Positions 1 through 4,767 of a DNA stretch of 7,147 bases are shown piece by piece. The notes under the pieces were generated by a model. The model searched no databases, had not been told where the DNA came from, and saw nothing but the letters and a program-made list of their open reading frames with translations. Every line of letters begins with the position of its first letter. Within the stretch, counting starts at the first letter, position 1. Source of the DNA: an archaeon (GTDB lineage: Archaea > Micrarchaeota > Micrarchaeia > Norongarragalinales > SBBD01). The stretch is from NCBI GenBank assembly GCA_005239845.1, contig SBBD01000092.1:1-7147 (forward strand), read 5' to 3'. The translations under genes and the position numbers were made by a program.

Positions 1-1
1 A

Positions 2-1171
2 TTGGATTCCGCCTACAATACGATGGCCAATTACCTGCAAATCGTGCGCAACCTGAAAGCCGGCGCCACGGGCAGCACGTACGACCAGCTCGTTCAGGTG
101 GAGAACGGCATCGTGAACGCCATGAACGAGGTGAGTTCCGCAAGAAACGAATTGCAGCAGATGCGGAACGAGCTCCAGCAGATGCAGAACCAAATCACTT
201 CCGCACGGAACGAGATTGCCGCGGCACGAAACGACATCGCGAACACCAGAAGCCAAATCGCGGCCACCTCAGCCAACGCGAGGAACGACGTCAATGCCAT
301 GCGAAACCAGCTCAACGACGCCTCCAACCGCCTTTATTCCGCGACGACCAACATCCAGAACGCGAGGAACAACATCAACGCCTTTTCTTCCTTCACGTAC
401 TCCATGCAAAACTACCTCTCGCAATCCTACAACGAACTGAATTCGCTCGTCAATGAACTGGATGGGACCGAGAGCCTGCTGCGGAATGCGAAGCAGAACA
501 TGGCCCAGTTCCTTGCGAACAACCCGCAGGACTACGTGCCCTCCAAGTTTGAGAAGTTCAGCGAGAAAAAACAGTTGCGGTACTTGGACTCGCTCTTTCC
601 CGTCATCATCGGGCTCGTGTCCATGCTGAGCTGTTTGCTGCTTCCGCCGGTCATAGCCGTCAAGCAGAAAGCGCAAGGCGTAAGGACGCGCATGAAGCTT
701 TCGTACGCCGGCCCGTTCTCCATCGTCACGGGCAAATTCTTGGGGGACTACCTGGTGGGGTTAGTCCAAGTGCTCGTGGTGACGCTGGTAGGAAGCATGG
801 TCTTTGGAGTAAACCTAGGGACGCACTATTTGGCCCTTGCTACCGCCCTTCTTCTGGCCCCTGCCGTGTTCACGGCCATCGGCATGTTCCTCGCCGGTTT
901 CGTCTCCAACGAGGGCAGCGCCGTGCTTTCCTCGCTGCTCGTCAGCATGCCCATGATCTTCCTGAGCGGAATTTTGCTGCCCATCGAGCTCGTGCATGGT
1001 GCCTTGCGGGGCGTAGGGTTGTGGATGCCGCTCTACAACGTCACGGAAATGATTTCGAAAGTAACGGTTAGGGACGCACCCATGTACGCGTGGAACAACT
1101 ATTTCGCCTCCGTTTTCTACCTCGTCCTGTTCCTGTTGCTGGCCTACATCCTCTGGAACAATAAGGAGTGA
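2..1171 (+). CDS. ABC-2 type transporter permease with large extracellular coiled coil (5'-partial)
   Basis: This is the membrane subunit of an ABC transporter of the ABC-2 class, which would export a substrate or act on the envelope using an ATPase subunit that is not in this window. The reading frame is open to the window edge, so the N-terminus, including the expected first membrane helix, is missing; the TTG at position 2 is unlikely to be the true start. Visible residues 1-180 are soluble and largely coiled coil. Five hydrophobic segments follow at about 196-220, 244-270, 275-300, 308-330 and 366-385. Between the first two lies the typical ABC-2 cytoplasmic stretch, with basic residues (KQKAQGVRTR) leading into a segment around GKFLGDYLVGLVQ. 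The FLSGILLPIE segment near 320-329 also fits the family. The fold assignment is secure, but the substrate cannot be inferred. The gene ends in TGA and is followed by a T-rich tract. Confidence 0.85.
   Translation: MDSAYNTMANYLQIVRNLKAGATGSTYDQLVQVENGIVNAMNEVSSARNELQQMRNELQQMQNQITSARNEIAAARNDIANTRSQIAATSANARNDVNAMRNQLNDASNRLYSATTNIQNARNNINAFSSFTYSMQNYLSQSYNELNSLVNELDGTESLLRNAKQNMAQFLANNPQDYVPSKFEKFSEKKQLRYLDSLFPVIIGLVSMLSCLLLPPVIAVKQKAQGVRTRMKLSYAGPFSIVTGKFLGDYLVGLVQVLVVTLVGSMVFGVNLGTHYLALATALLLAPAVFTAIGMFLAGFVSNEGSAVLSSLLVSMPMIFLSGILLPIELVHGALRGVGLWMPLYNVTEMISKVTVRDAPMYAWNNYFASVFYLVLFLLLAYILWNNKE
140..391 (+). other. Twelve-heptad Arg-Asn-rich coiled-coil segment within the permease
   Basis: Residues 47-130 of the permease divide into twelve gap-free heptads. 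The first five begin ARNELQQ, MRNELQQ, MQNQITS, ARNEIAA and ARNDIAN. Small or hydrophobic residues (Ala, Met, Leu, Ile) occupy the repeating core positions, and Arg-Asn recurs at the following positions. At DNA level this gives a degenerate 21-bp periodicity. In ABC-2 permeases the segment between helix 1 and helix 2 is extracellular, so this should be a long rod or helical hairpin outside the membrane. The repeat is read directly from the sequence; the location is inferred from family topology. Confidence 0.75.
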
Positions 1172-1179
1172 GGAGGCCG

Positions 1180-1194
1180 TTTTCCTTCTTTTAT
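1180..1194 (+). terminator. T-tract terminator after the permease gene
   Basis: A pyrimidine-rich run (TTTTCCTTCTTTTAT) begins nine bases after the permease stop codon and has no preceding stem-loop. Archaeal RNA polymerase commonly terminates at such oligo-T tracts without a hairpin. It lies directly upstream of the next gene's promoter, which supports a transcription boundary here. Confidence 0.5.
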
Positions 1195-1206
1195 CCCATC
1201 CAAACC

Positions 1207-1242
1207 TTTTTATAGAAGTATTGGACAACCAATATAATAATA
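1207..1242 (+). promoter_or_regulatory. Promoter of the LUD gene (two candidate TATA boxes)
   Basis: An AT-rich island stands out between GC-rich genes. TTTTTATA at 1207-1214 would place transcription start near 1236-1237 and give a leader of about 39 nt. A second AT-rich run, AATATAATAATA at 1231-1242, would place the start near 1262 and give a very short leader. The first is favoured because the resulting leader would contain the whole ribosome binding site with room to spare. Either promoter is overlapped or flanked by the paired sites at 1221-1254. Confidence 0.55.
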
Positions 1243-1254
1243 TTGGACAGCCAA
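1219..1254 (+). promoter_or_regulatory. Tandem operator-like sites TATTGGACA(A/G)CCAA
   Basis: Two 14-bp copies, TATTGGACAACCAA (1219-1232) and TATTGGACAGCCAA (1241-1254), differ at one base and start exactly 22 bp apart. Each contains a TTGG-N4-CCAA dyad (1221-1232 and 1243-1254), as expected for a homodimeric DNA-binding protein. The spacing of about two helical turns puts both on one face of the DNA. The junction between them makes a further palindrome, CCAATAT-aata-ATATTGG (1229-1246). The sites lie between TATA box and start codon, the usual position for an archaeal repressor. No regulator gene is in the window. Confidence 0.6.
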
Positions 1255-1261
1255 CTAATTT

Positions 1262-1268
1262 GGGGTGA
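1262..1268 (+). promoter_or_regulatory. Ribosome binding site selecting ATG 1276
   Basis: GGGGTGA closely matches the archaeal Shine-Dalgarno consensus GGAGGTGA and ends 7 nt before ATG 1276. This supports that ATG over the in-frame upstream TTG at 1243, which lies inside the second operator-like site and has no comparable ribosome binding site. Confidence 0.7.
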
Positions 1269-1275
1269 CCGGAGT

Positions 1276-1893
1276 ATGGAAGAGCGATATGATGCAATAG
1301 CCGATGAAAAAACAGTGGAGGCGACCATAAAGAATCTGGAGGAGCGCGGGATAGAGGCTAAAGTCGCGGAAAACAAATCGCAGGCCTTGGAAGAAATCAA
1401 GCGCTTGATTCCTGCAGGGGCGTCCGTCATGAACGGTTCCTCTACCACGCTGCAGGAAATCGGGTTCGTGGATTTCCTCAGGGGAGGAAAGCACGGGTGG
1501 AAGAACCTGCACGAGCACGTGCTGGCGGAAAAGGATTGGGGAAAACAAGCGGAGTTGAGGCGCCAGGCGCTTCTAGCCGATTATTTTCTTGCGAGTGTGA
1601 ACGCCATCGCGGAAAGCGGGGAGCTCGTGGCCACCGACAACTCGGGGAGCCGGGTCGGAGCCTTCCCGTATGCGGCAAAACACTTGATTTTGGTGGCCAG
1701 TACGAACAAAATTAGGCCTTCTTTGCAAGAGGCGTTGCGGCGCGTATGGGAATACGTCATCCAGCTAGAGGACGAACGCATGATGAAGGCGTATGGCATG
1801 CACACGGAACTGGGGAAGACGGTCATCCTCCACCGCGAACGCATTCCCGGCCGAATAAAAGTAATTCTCGTGAAGGAAAAATTAGGGTTTTAA
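1276..1893 (+). CDS. LUD-domain protein (LutC/YkgG-like, DUF162)
   Basis: A 205-residue protein consisting essentially of one LUD domain, the fold found in LutC and in the C-terminal part of LutB of bacterial lactate utilisation complexes. Family-like features are the VMNGSSTTLQEIG motif (residues 51-63), ADYFLASVNAIAESGELV (101-118), the glycine-containing D-N-S-G-S-R loop (121-126) and the NKIRPSLQEALRRV helix region (144-157). There are no cysteine clusters, so no iron-sulfur centres are carried. ATG 1276 is chosen because a good ribosome binding site lies 7 nt upstream. The gene has its own promoter with paired operator-like sites and converges on ilvE. No LutA or LutB partner is visible, so a role in lactate oxidation is not supported by context; the actual function of stand-alone archaeal LUD proteins is uncertain. 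Confidence 0.85.
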   Translation: MEERYDAIADEKTVEATIKNLEERGIEAKVAENKSQALEEIKRLIPAGASVMNGSSTTLQEIGFVDFLRGGKHGWKNLHEHVLAEKDWGKQAELRRQALLADYFLASVNAIAESGELVATDNSGSRVGAFPYAAKHLILVASTNKIRPSLQEALRRVWEYVIQLEDERMMKAYGMHTELGKTVILHRERIPGRIKVILVKEKLGF

Positions 1894-1914
1894 TAGACTC
1901 AGACGGTAGTCTAT
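1893..1914. terminator. Hairpin shared by the convergent LUD and ilvE genes
   Basis: ATAGACT (1893-1899) and AGTCTAT (1908-1914) form a perfect 7-bp stem around an 8-nt loop. The stem starts at the last base of the LUD stop codon and contains the whole ilvE stop codon. On the minus strand the stem is followed by AAAACCC and then a run of five T (1881-1877), which would suit termination of ilvE. The plus side lacks an equally good T run. Hairpins are not required for archaeal termination, so the role is tentative. Confidence 0.4.
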
Positions 1915-3329
1915 CCAGTCCTTCGGTTCAGCCGTTGTTGCTTGGCATACGTGGCGGCCTGCAACACGAGGTCTCTTTGTTCGGGATTCAGGTGCAGCAA
2001 CTGGTTCCGGTACGTCAGAGCAGGAGTCGTGGGGAGCCCCAACCCCACTTGCCGGTAGCGGACGGGAGTCTGCATGGCTTTTCCACGGAGCTCCAACCAG
2101 CGGCCTATTGACTCGGGAGACTGGTAATGGCATATGCGGACGCCTGAAAACCATTGCTTGCGCTCCCACTCCTTGAATGAAACGCGCTCGATGGTCGGCG
2201 TTATGGGGGTAAGCCACTTGGCAAACCCGCGGTCTTGGCCGCCAATAATCTTGTAGAAGCGGGCTTTCAACCGAGCCGTGATTTCTCCGGCCTTTCCCCC
2301 ATTAAACTCCAATTGCACCACGCCATTGCGCTTCCATTTCACTCCCCGCTCTTTCAGTACGCGCATGAGCTCTGCTTGTTGCTGAAGAGAAATGAGGAAG
2401 GGGCTGCCCTTGCGCGATTCGTCGCGAATGTCGATGCGGCCGTTTTTTACTCTAAAGGAAAACGTGCCTATAGGGGTGACTTCGGCAGCCGTTCCCGTGA
2501 AGAATAGCTCGTCCGCTTTCGCCAACTCGACAATGGAAAGCCTTTTTTCCACGATGCGCAACCTGTGCTGCCGTGCAAAACGCATGACGGCATCCCGCGT
2601 AATGCCCGGAAGAACTTCCCCTGCTTTCGGGGGGGAGGTATACAAAATGCGCCTGCTTTTATCCACCAAAAACAAGTTTTCCCCGCTGCCTTCCGCGACT
2701 TCGCCGTGCGGGTTGAATAAGATGGCCTCGTCGGCACCGTGCTTATTCGCTTCAAAGTGCGCGATCATTCCCGCATGATACGCGCCCCCCATTTTGAGGC
2801 TTGGGAACGGCGTCTTGCGCAGCACGCTGGAAGCATGCGCATGCACGGCATCCTTGGCAAGGTATTTTCCCCACGGCATGGTCTGAACGTGAACAATAAA
2901 CTCGCTATTTACTGCCCCCACGCCCAACGGCCCTTCGCCCCATCCCGCGAGGGGACGAATATAGCCCGCCTGCAACCCGCTACGGGCTACCGTATCTATA
3001 ATCATCTGCTTGAGCGCTTCCTTCGTAAGTGGGAAACGGGCGGCAGGAAGCTGGGGAGTTCTAGGAAGTAGGGCGTGGATTCCCTTCCACCAACGGTCCA
3101 CGTGTTCTTGCAACCGGAAGACGTGGGGGGTGCCGTTGACGTTGTAAAAGCGGATGCCTTCAAACACGGAAGAGCCGTAATGCACGAAATGGGAGTTCAA
3201 GTGGATGGTGGGAACATGTCGTGGAAAAGTGCCGATGATGAGCGAGGGTTCTTCAGCGTAAGGACGCCAACGCACGAGCGTCTCCACGCGGCCTTTTCTT
3301 GCCGTCAGGCCGGAGCTGGCTTCAACCAT
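1911..3329 (-). CDS. ilvE: Branched-chain amino acid aminotransferase with insertion and C-terminal extension
   Basis: A PLP-dependent class IV aminotransferase, which should interconvert Leu, Ile and Val with their 2-oxo acids using glutamate/2-oxoglutarate. Recognisable blocks are HYGSSVFEGIRFY (50-62), YIRPL (123-127, with the substrate carboxylate-binding Arg), MPWGKYL (151-157), the PLP lysine in SLKMGGAYH (Lys179), EGSGENLF (213-220), PGITRDAV (241-248) and FTGTAAEVTP (277-286). Bacterial IlvE is about 310 residues; this protein has 472. The excess lies in an insertion near 290-344 and in an extension after KWLTPI (371-376), where the family normally ends. Family blocks resume after the insertion (AGEITARLKARFYKII), so the gene is intact rather than frameshifted. 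The ATG is supported by a TATA box 30 bp upstream, implying a nearly leaderless transcript. Aminotransferase activity on branched-chain substrates is inferred from overall similarity; D-amino acid transaminase or aminodeoxychorismate lyase are less likely alternatives. Confidence 0.88.
   Translation of the reverse strand: MVEASSGLTARKGRVETLVRWRPYAEEPSLIIGTFPRHVPTIHLNSHFVHYGSSVFEGIRFYNVNGTPHVFRLQEHVDRWWKGIHALLPRTPQLPAARFPLTKEALKQMIIDTVARSGLQAGYIRPLAGWGEGPLGVGAVNSEFIVHVQTMPWGKYLAKDAVHAHASSVLRKTPFPSLKMGGAYHAGMIAHFEANKHGADEAILFNPHGEVAEGSGENLFLVDKSRRILYTSPPKAGEVLPGITRDAVMRFARQHRLRIVEKRLSIVELAKADELFFTGTAAEVTPIGTFSFRVKNGRIDIRDESRKGSPFLISLQQQAELMRVLKERGVKWKRNGVVQLEFNGGKAGEITARLKARFYKIIGGQDRGFAKWLTPITPTIERVSFKEWERKQWFSGVRICHYQSPESIGRWLELRGKAMQTPVRYRQVGLGLPTTPALTYRNQLLHLNPEQRDLVLQAATYAKQQRLNRRTG
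1914..2201 (-). other. Unrecognised 96-residue C-terminal extension of IlvE
   Basis: Residues 377-472 follow the point where class IV aminotransferases normally stop. The segment is basic, contains several Trp and Tyr residues, and has a middle part around RWLELRGKAMQTPVRYRQVG and a helical-looking C-terminal half (LNPEQRDLVLQAATYAKQQRL). Composition resembles folded protein rather than read-through of noncoding DNA, with no low-complexity stretch. I do not recognise a known domain in it. Confidence 0.65.
2300..2462 (-). other. Insertion of about 45 residues in the IlvE C-terminal region
   Basis: In typical IlvE, about 20 residues separate the TAAE(I/V)TP motif from the conserved helix beginning GPVTKR or GPITRK. 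Here about 60 residues lie between TAAEVTP (280-286) and AGEITARLK (347-355). The extra material includes a charged strand-like part (RVKNGRIDIRDES) and a helix-like part (LISLQQQAELMRVLKERGVKWK). Boundaries are approximate because they come from alignment by eye. Confidence 0.6.
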
Positions 3330-3355
3330 AATACGGCAAACGATGCAGAAAGAAG

Positions 3356-3362
3356 TTTAAAA
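3356..3362 (-). promoter_or_regulatory. ilvE TATA box (leaderless promoter)
   Basis: On the minus strand TTTTAAA is centred 30 bp upstream of the ilvE ATG at 3329. Archaeal transcription usually starts 25-27 bp after the TATA centre, giving a leader of only about 3-5 nt. No Shine-Dalgarno sequence precedes the ATG, consistent with leaderless translation. Confidence 0.6.
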
Positions 3363-3390
3363 GCGTAACGAAACCGGAAAAAGGAACGGA

Positions 3391-3397
3391 ATAAAAA
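3391..3397 (+). promoter_or_regulatory. TATA box of the basic hypothetical gene (leaderless promoter)
   Basis: ATAAAAA preceded by purine-rich GGAACGGA, a possible BRE, is centred 26 bp upstream of ATG 3420, so transcription should begin at or very near the start codon. The bases just before the ATG (GAAGAAAAGC) lack a good ribosome binding site. It is divergent from the ilvE promoter, with TATA centres about 35 bp apart. Confidence 0.55.
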
Positions 3398-3419
3398 CAA
3401 GTCTTTCCAGAAGAAAAGC

Positions 3420-4010
3420 ATGGAGGAGGCCCTGGCGCGGTTTTTGGCGAAGCATCCCACGCTGGCCACGGAGCTTGCTACGTTAAACGCGCATGGGTTG
3501 GGAATACGGTTGCTGGTAGAGCATCTCGCCCAGCTTGCAGGACACGATGCCGGCTTCGCCCTTATTCCGCAAAGCAGGCTGGGCGGAGGACCCCTTTACG
3601 GAGGACGAACCTCTCAGGAAACCCCGAAAGGCACGTACCTGATTTTTTCGAGGGCAGGAATGCACACGAAGAGAGAACGAAGAAGAATTCTTGAAAGCGC
3701 CCGGGAGCTTGCCAGGGCGCTCAAGCCGAAAGGAGTCCAAACGTTCGTGGTTTCTTCCGTCATACGTCCTGGAGATTACGCAAGGTATGGGCGGGCAAGG
3801 CATGCGTACCAAATACCGGCAGTAATCGAAAGGGCGGAAAGCTTGAGGCGCGAGAAAGGAAATAGGCAGAACGTTAACGCGATCACCCTTGGGTTTATCC
3901 TTCCACGAGAGGCGAAAGCAACTATTCCGGATACGAAAAGAGTGAATCGCATGGCCCGAGCTATTGCAGAAACAAGGGGTCCGCCTCAACACGTTTCCAG
4001 AAGGCTCTGA
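3420..4010 (+). CDS. Hypothetical basic protein, 196 residues
   Basis: I do not recognise this protein. It is intact and strongly basic, with 34 Arg+Lys against 16 Asp+Glu by my count. The N-terminal 45 residues look helical (ALARFLAKH, GIRLLVEHLAQLAG). A glycine-rich stretch follows (RLGGGPLYGGRT, 53-63), then a strand-helix-strand pattern: GTYLIFSR (71-78), a charged helix KRERRRILESARELARAL (84-101) and TFVVSSVIRPGDY (108-120). Further on are ARYGRARHAYQIPAVIERAE (121-140) and NAITLGFILPREAK (153-166), and a basic tail. No signal peptide or membrane helix is seen. The charge suggests nucleic acid or ribosome contact, but that is inference. The gene is supported by a well-placed TATA box 26 bp upstream of the ATG, protein-like composition, and an exact abutment with the next gene. 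The longest antisense frame over it (3483-3992) is rich in Cys and Arg and looks like a shadow. Confidence 0.7.
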   Translation: MEEALARFLAKHPTLATELATLNAHGLGIRLLVEHLAQLAGHDAGFALIPQSRLGGGPLYGGRTSQETPKGTYLIFSRAGMHTKRERRRILESARELARALKPKGVQTFVVSSVIRPGDYARYGRARHAYQIPAVIERAESLRREKGNRQNVNAITLGFILPREAKATIPDTKRVNRMARAIAETRGPPQHVSRRL

Positions 4011-4739
4011 CTACACGTATTTTAGCGCAGGAAACTCTTTTACCCCCACTTCCTCGTCAATGACGAAAGGCACGAAATTCCCTATCTTACACTTCCTCAA
4101 AATGGGGGAAACGTATTCCGGAGTTGCTTCGCTGCGCGTCACGTCAAACCCGGCCGCCAAAGGAGACAGGGCAGGAAGCACCACGACGTTTTTTCCTCTC
4201 CATTTGCCTTTCAAGGCGCACTTGTACTTGTGCAGGAACCCCACGTCGTCCCGCAAAGAGACGGCCGGGTGCACGTGCCCCAGTACCAGCGTGTGGAAGG
4301 GCTTCCAGTTTCTGTGGTTTTCATATTCTTCCAGCCGTTTGTGGCCGTGCACGAACAGGAAGCCTTGTTCCTCGTACGCTTCCACCAGCTTCAGCTGCTG
4401 AGACCTCAGAATCCTTGCAATGTAGTTGTCGTGGTTGCCCTTCACGAAAACCGTGGCGATGTTTTGCCGTTTCAAAAAGCGCAGCAGCGCCAGCACTTCA
4501 TCCCATTCTTGTTGGAGCGCCTTAGAGAACTCGTGCTTGATGTCCCCGTTGATAAGCAGCTTTTTGGCCCGCGTTTCTTCCAGCATTCCTTTTAACGCGT
4601 TTTCGATGGCGTCATATTGGGAGTAAGGCATTTGAATTCCTTGAGACTGCAGCACGGCCTCGTAGCCCAACTGCAAGTCGGAAACCGCCAGCAAGCCCAG
4701 CTCCTCAAAAAAGACGCCGGCCTGTTTCAACACCTGCAT
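4011..4739 (-). CDS. Archaeal SbcD-related metallophosphoesterase (COG1407-like)
   Basis: A 242-residue calcineurin-like phosphoesterase, probably a Mn-dependent nuclease or phosphodiesterase. The family motifs appear in order: SDLQLGYE (20-27), NGDIKHEF (64-71), KGNHDNY (100-106), FVHGHKR (129-135) and LGHVHPAV (153-160). Motif I normally reads D-x-H, but here it is Asp21-Leu-Gln23; all other metal-binding blocks are intact. The length fits the archaeal SbcD-related family, which lacks the SbcD/Mre11 C-terminal capping region. The gene starts 28 bp after the helicase gene on the same strand, with a modest ribosome binding site (GAAGTGA) 6 nt before the ATG, so the two are probably cotranscribed. 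Phosphoesterases of this group also neighbour Lhr-type helicases in bacteria, in a cluster linked to nucleic acid repair. Substrate is not known from the sequence. Confidence 0.87.
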   Translation of the reverse strand: MQVLKQAGVFFEELGLLAVSDLQLGYEAVLQSQGIQMPYSQYDAIENALKGMLEETRAKKLLINGDIKHEFSKALQQEWDEVLALLRFLKRQNIATVFVKGNHDNYIARILRSQQLKLVEAYEEQGFLFVHGHKRLEEYENHRNWKPFHTLVLGHVHPAVSLRDDVGFLHKYKCALKGKWRGKNVVVLPALSPLAAGFDVTRSEATPEYVSPILRKCKIGNFVPFVIDEEVGVKEFPALKYV

Positions 4740-4745
4740 TCTGTT

Positions 4746-4752
4746 TCACTTC
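4746..4752 (-). promoter_or_regulatory. Ribosome binding site of the metallophosphoesterase gene
   Basis: GAAGTGA on the minus strand, 6 nt before ATG 4739, matches the GGTGA core with one change. Use of a Shine-Dalgarno here, unlike at the two leaderless genes, fits an internal gene translated from a cotranscript with the upstream helicase. Confidence 0.5.
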
Positions 4753-4767
4753 GTTTTTTCCTATCGA

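Noticed and set aside
1219..1254. The 14-bp repeats as a miniature CRISPR array
   Set aside because: There are only two short copies with an 8-bp interval inside a promoter, so neither repeat length nor spacer length fits a CRISPR array.
1243..1275. Upstream in-frame TTG start for the LUD gene, adding 11 residues
   Set aside because: The TTG lies inside the second operator-like repeat and lacks a good ribosome binding site, while ATG 1276 has GGGGTGA at ideal spacing and begins with plausible family sequence.
815..1297. 160-residue minus-strand open frame opposite the permease C-terminus and the LUD promoter
   Set aside because: It is antisense to clear membrane-spanning coding sequence, crosses the AT-rich promoter, and has no recognisable domain or upstream signal.
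1911..3329. Intein or homing endonuclease as explanation for the long IlvE
   Set aside because: The insertion is only about 45 residues, with no Cys/Ser start, no His-Asn end and no LAGLIDADG-like motif.
3725..3850. Resemblance of VVSSVIRPGDYARYGRARHAYQ to M15/DUF5715-type peptidases (S-x-x-R-x-x-x-Y pattern)
   Set aside because: The zinc-binding pattern of His, Asp and a second His expected downstream is not present, and the match covers only a few residues.
3483..3992. 169-residue minus-strand open frame opposite the basic hypothetical gene
   Set aside because: Its Cys-, Ser- and Arg-rich composition looks like a shadow; the plus-strand frame has a well-placed promoter and more protein-like structure.
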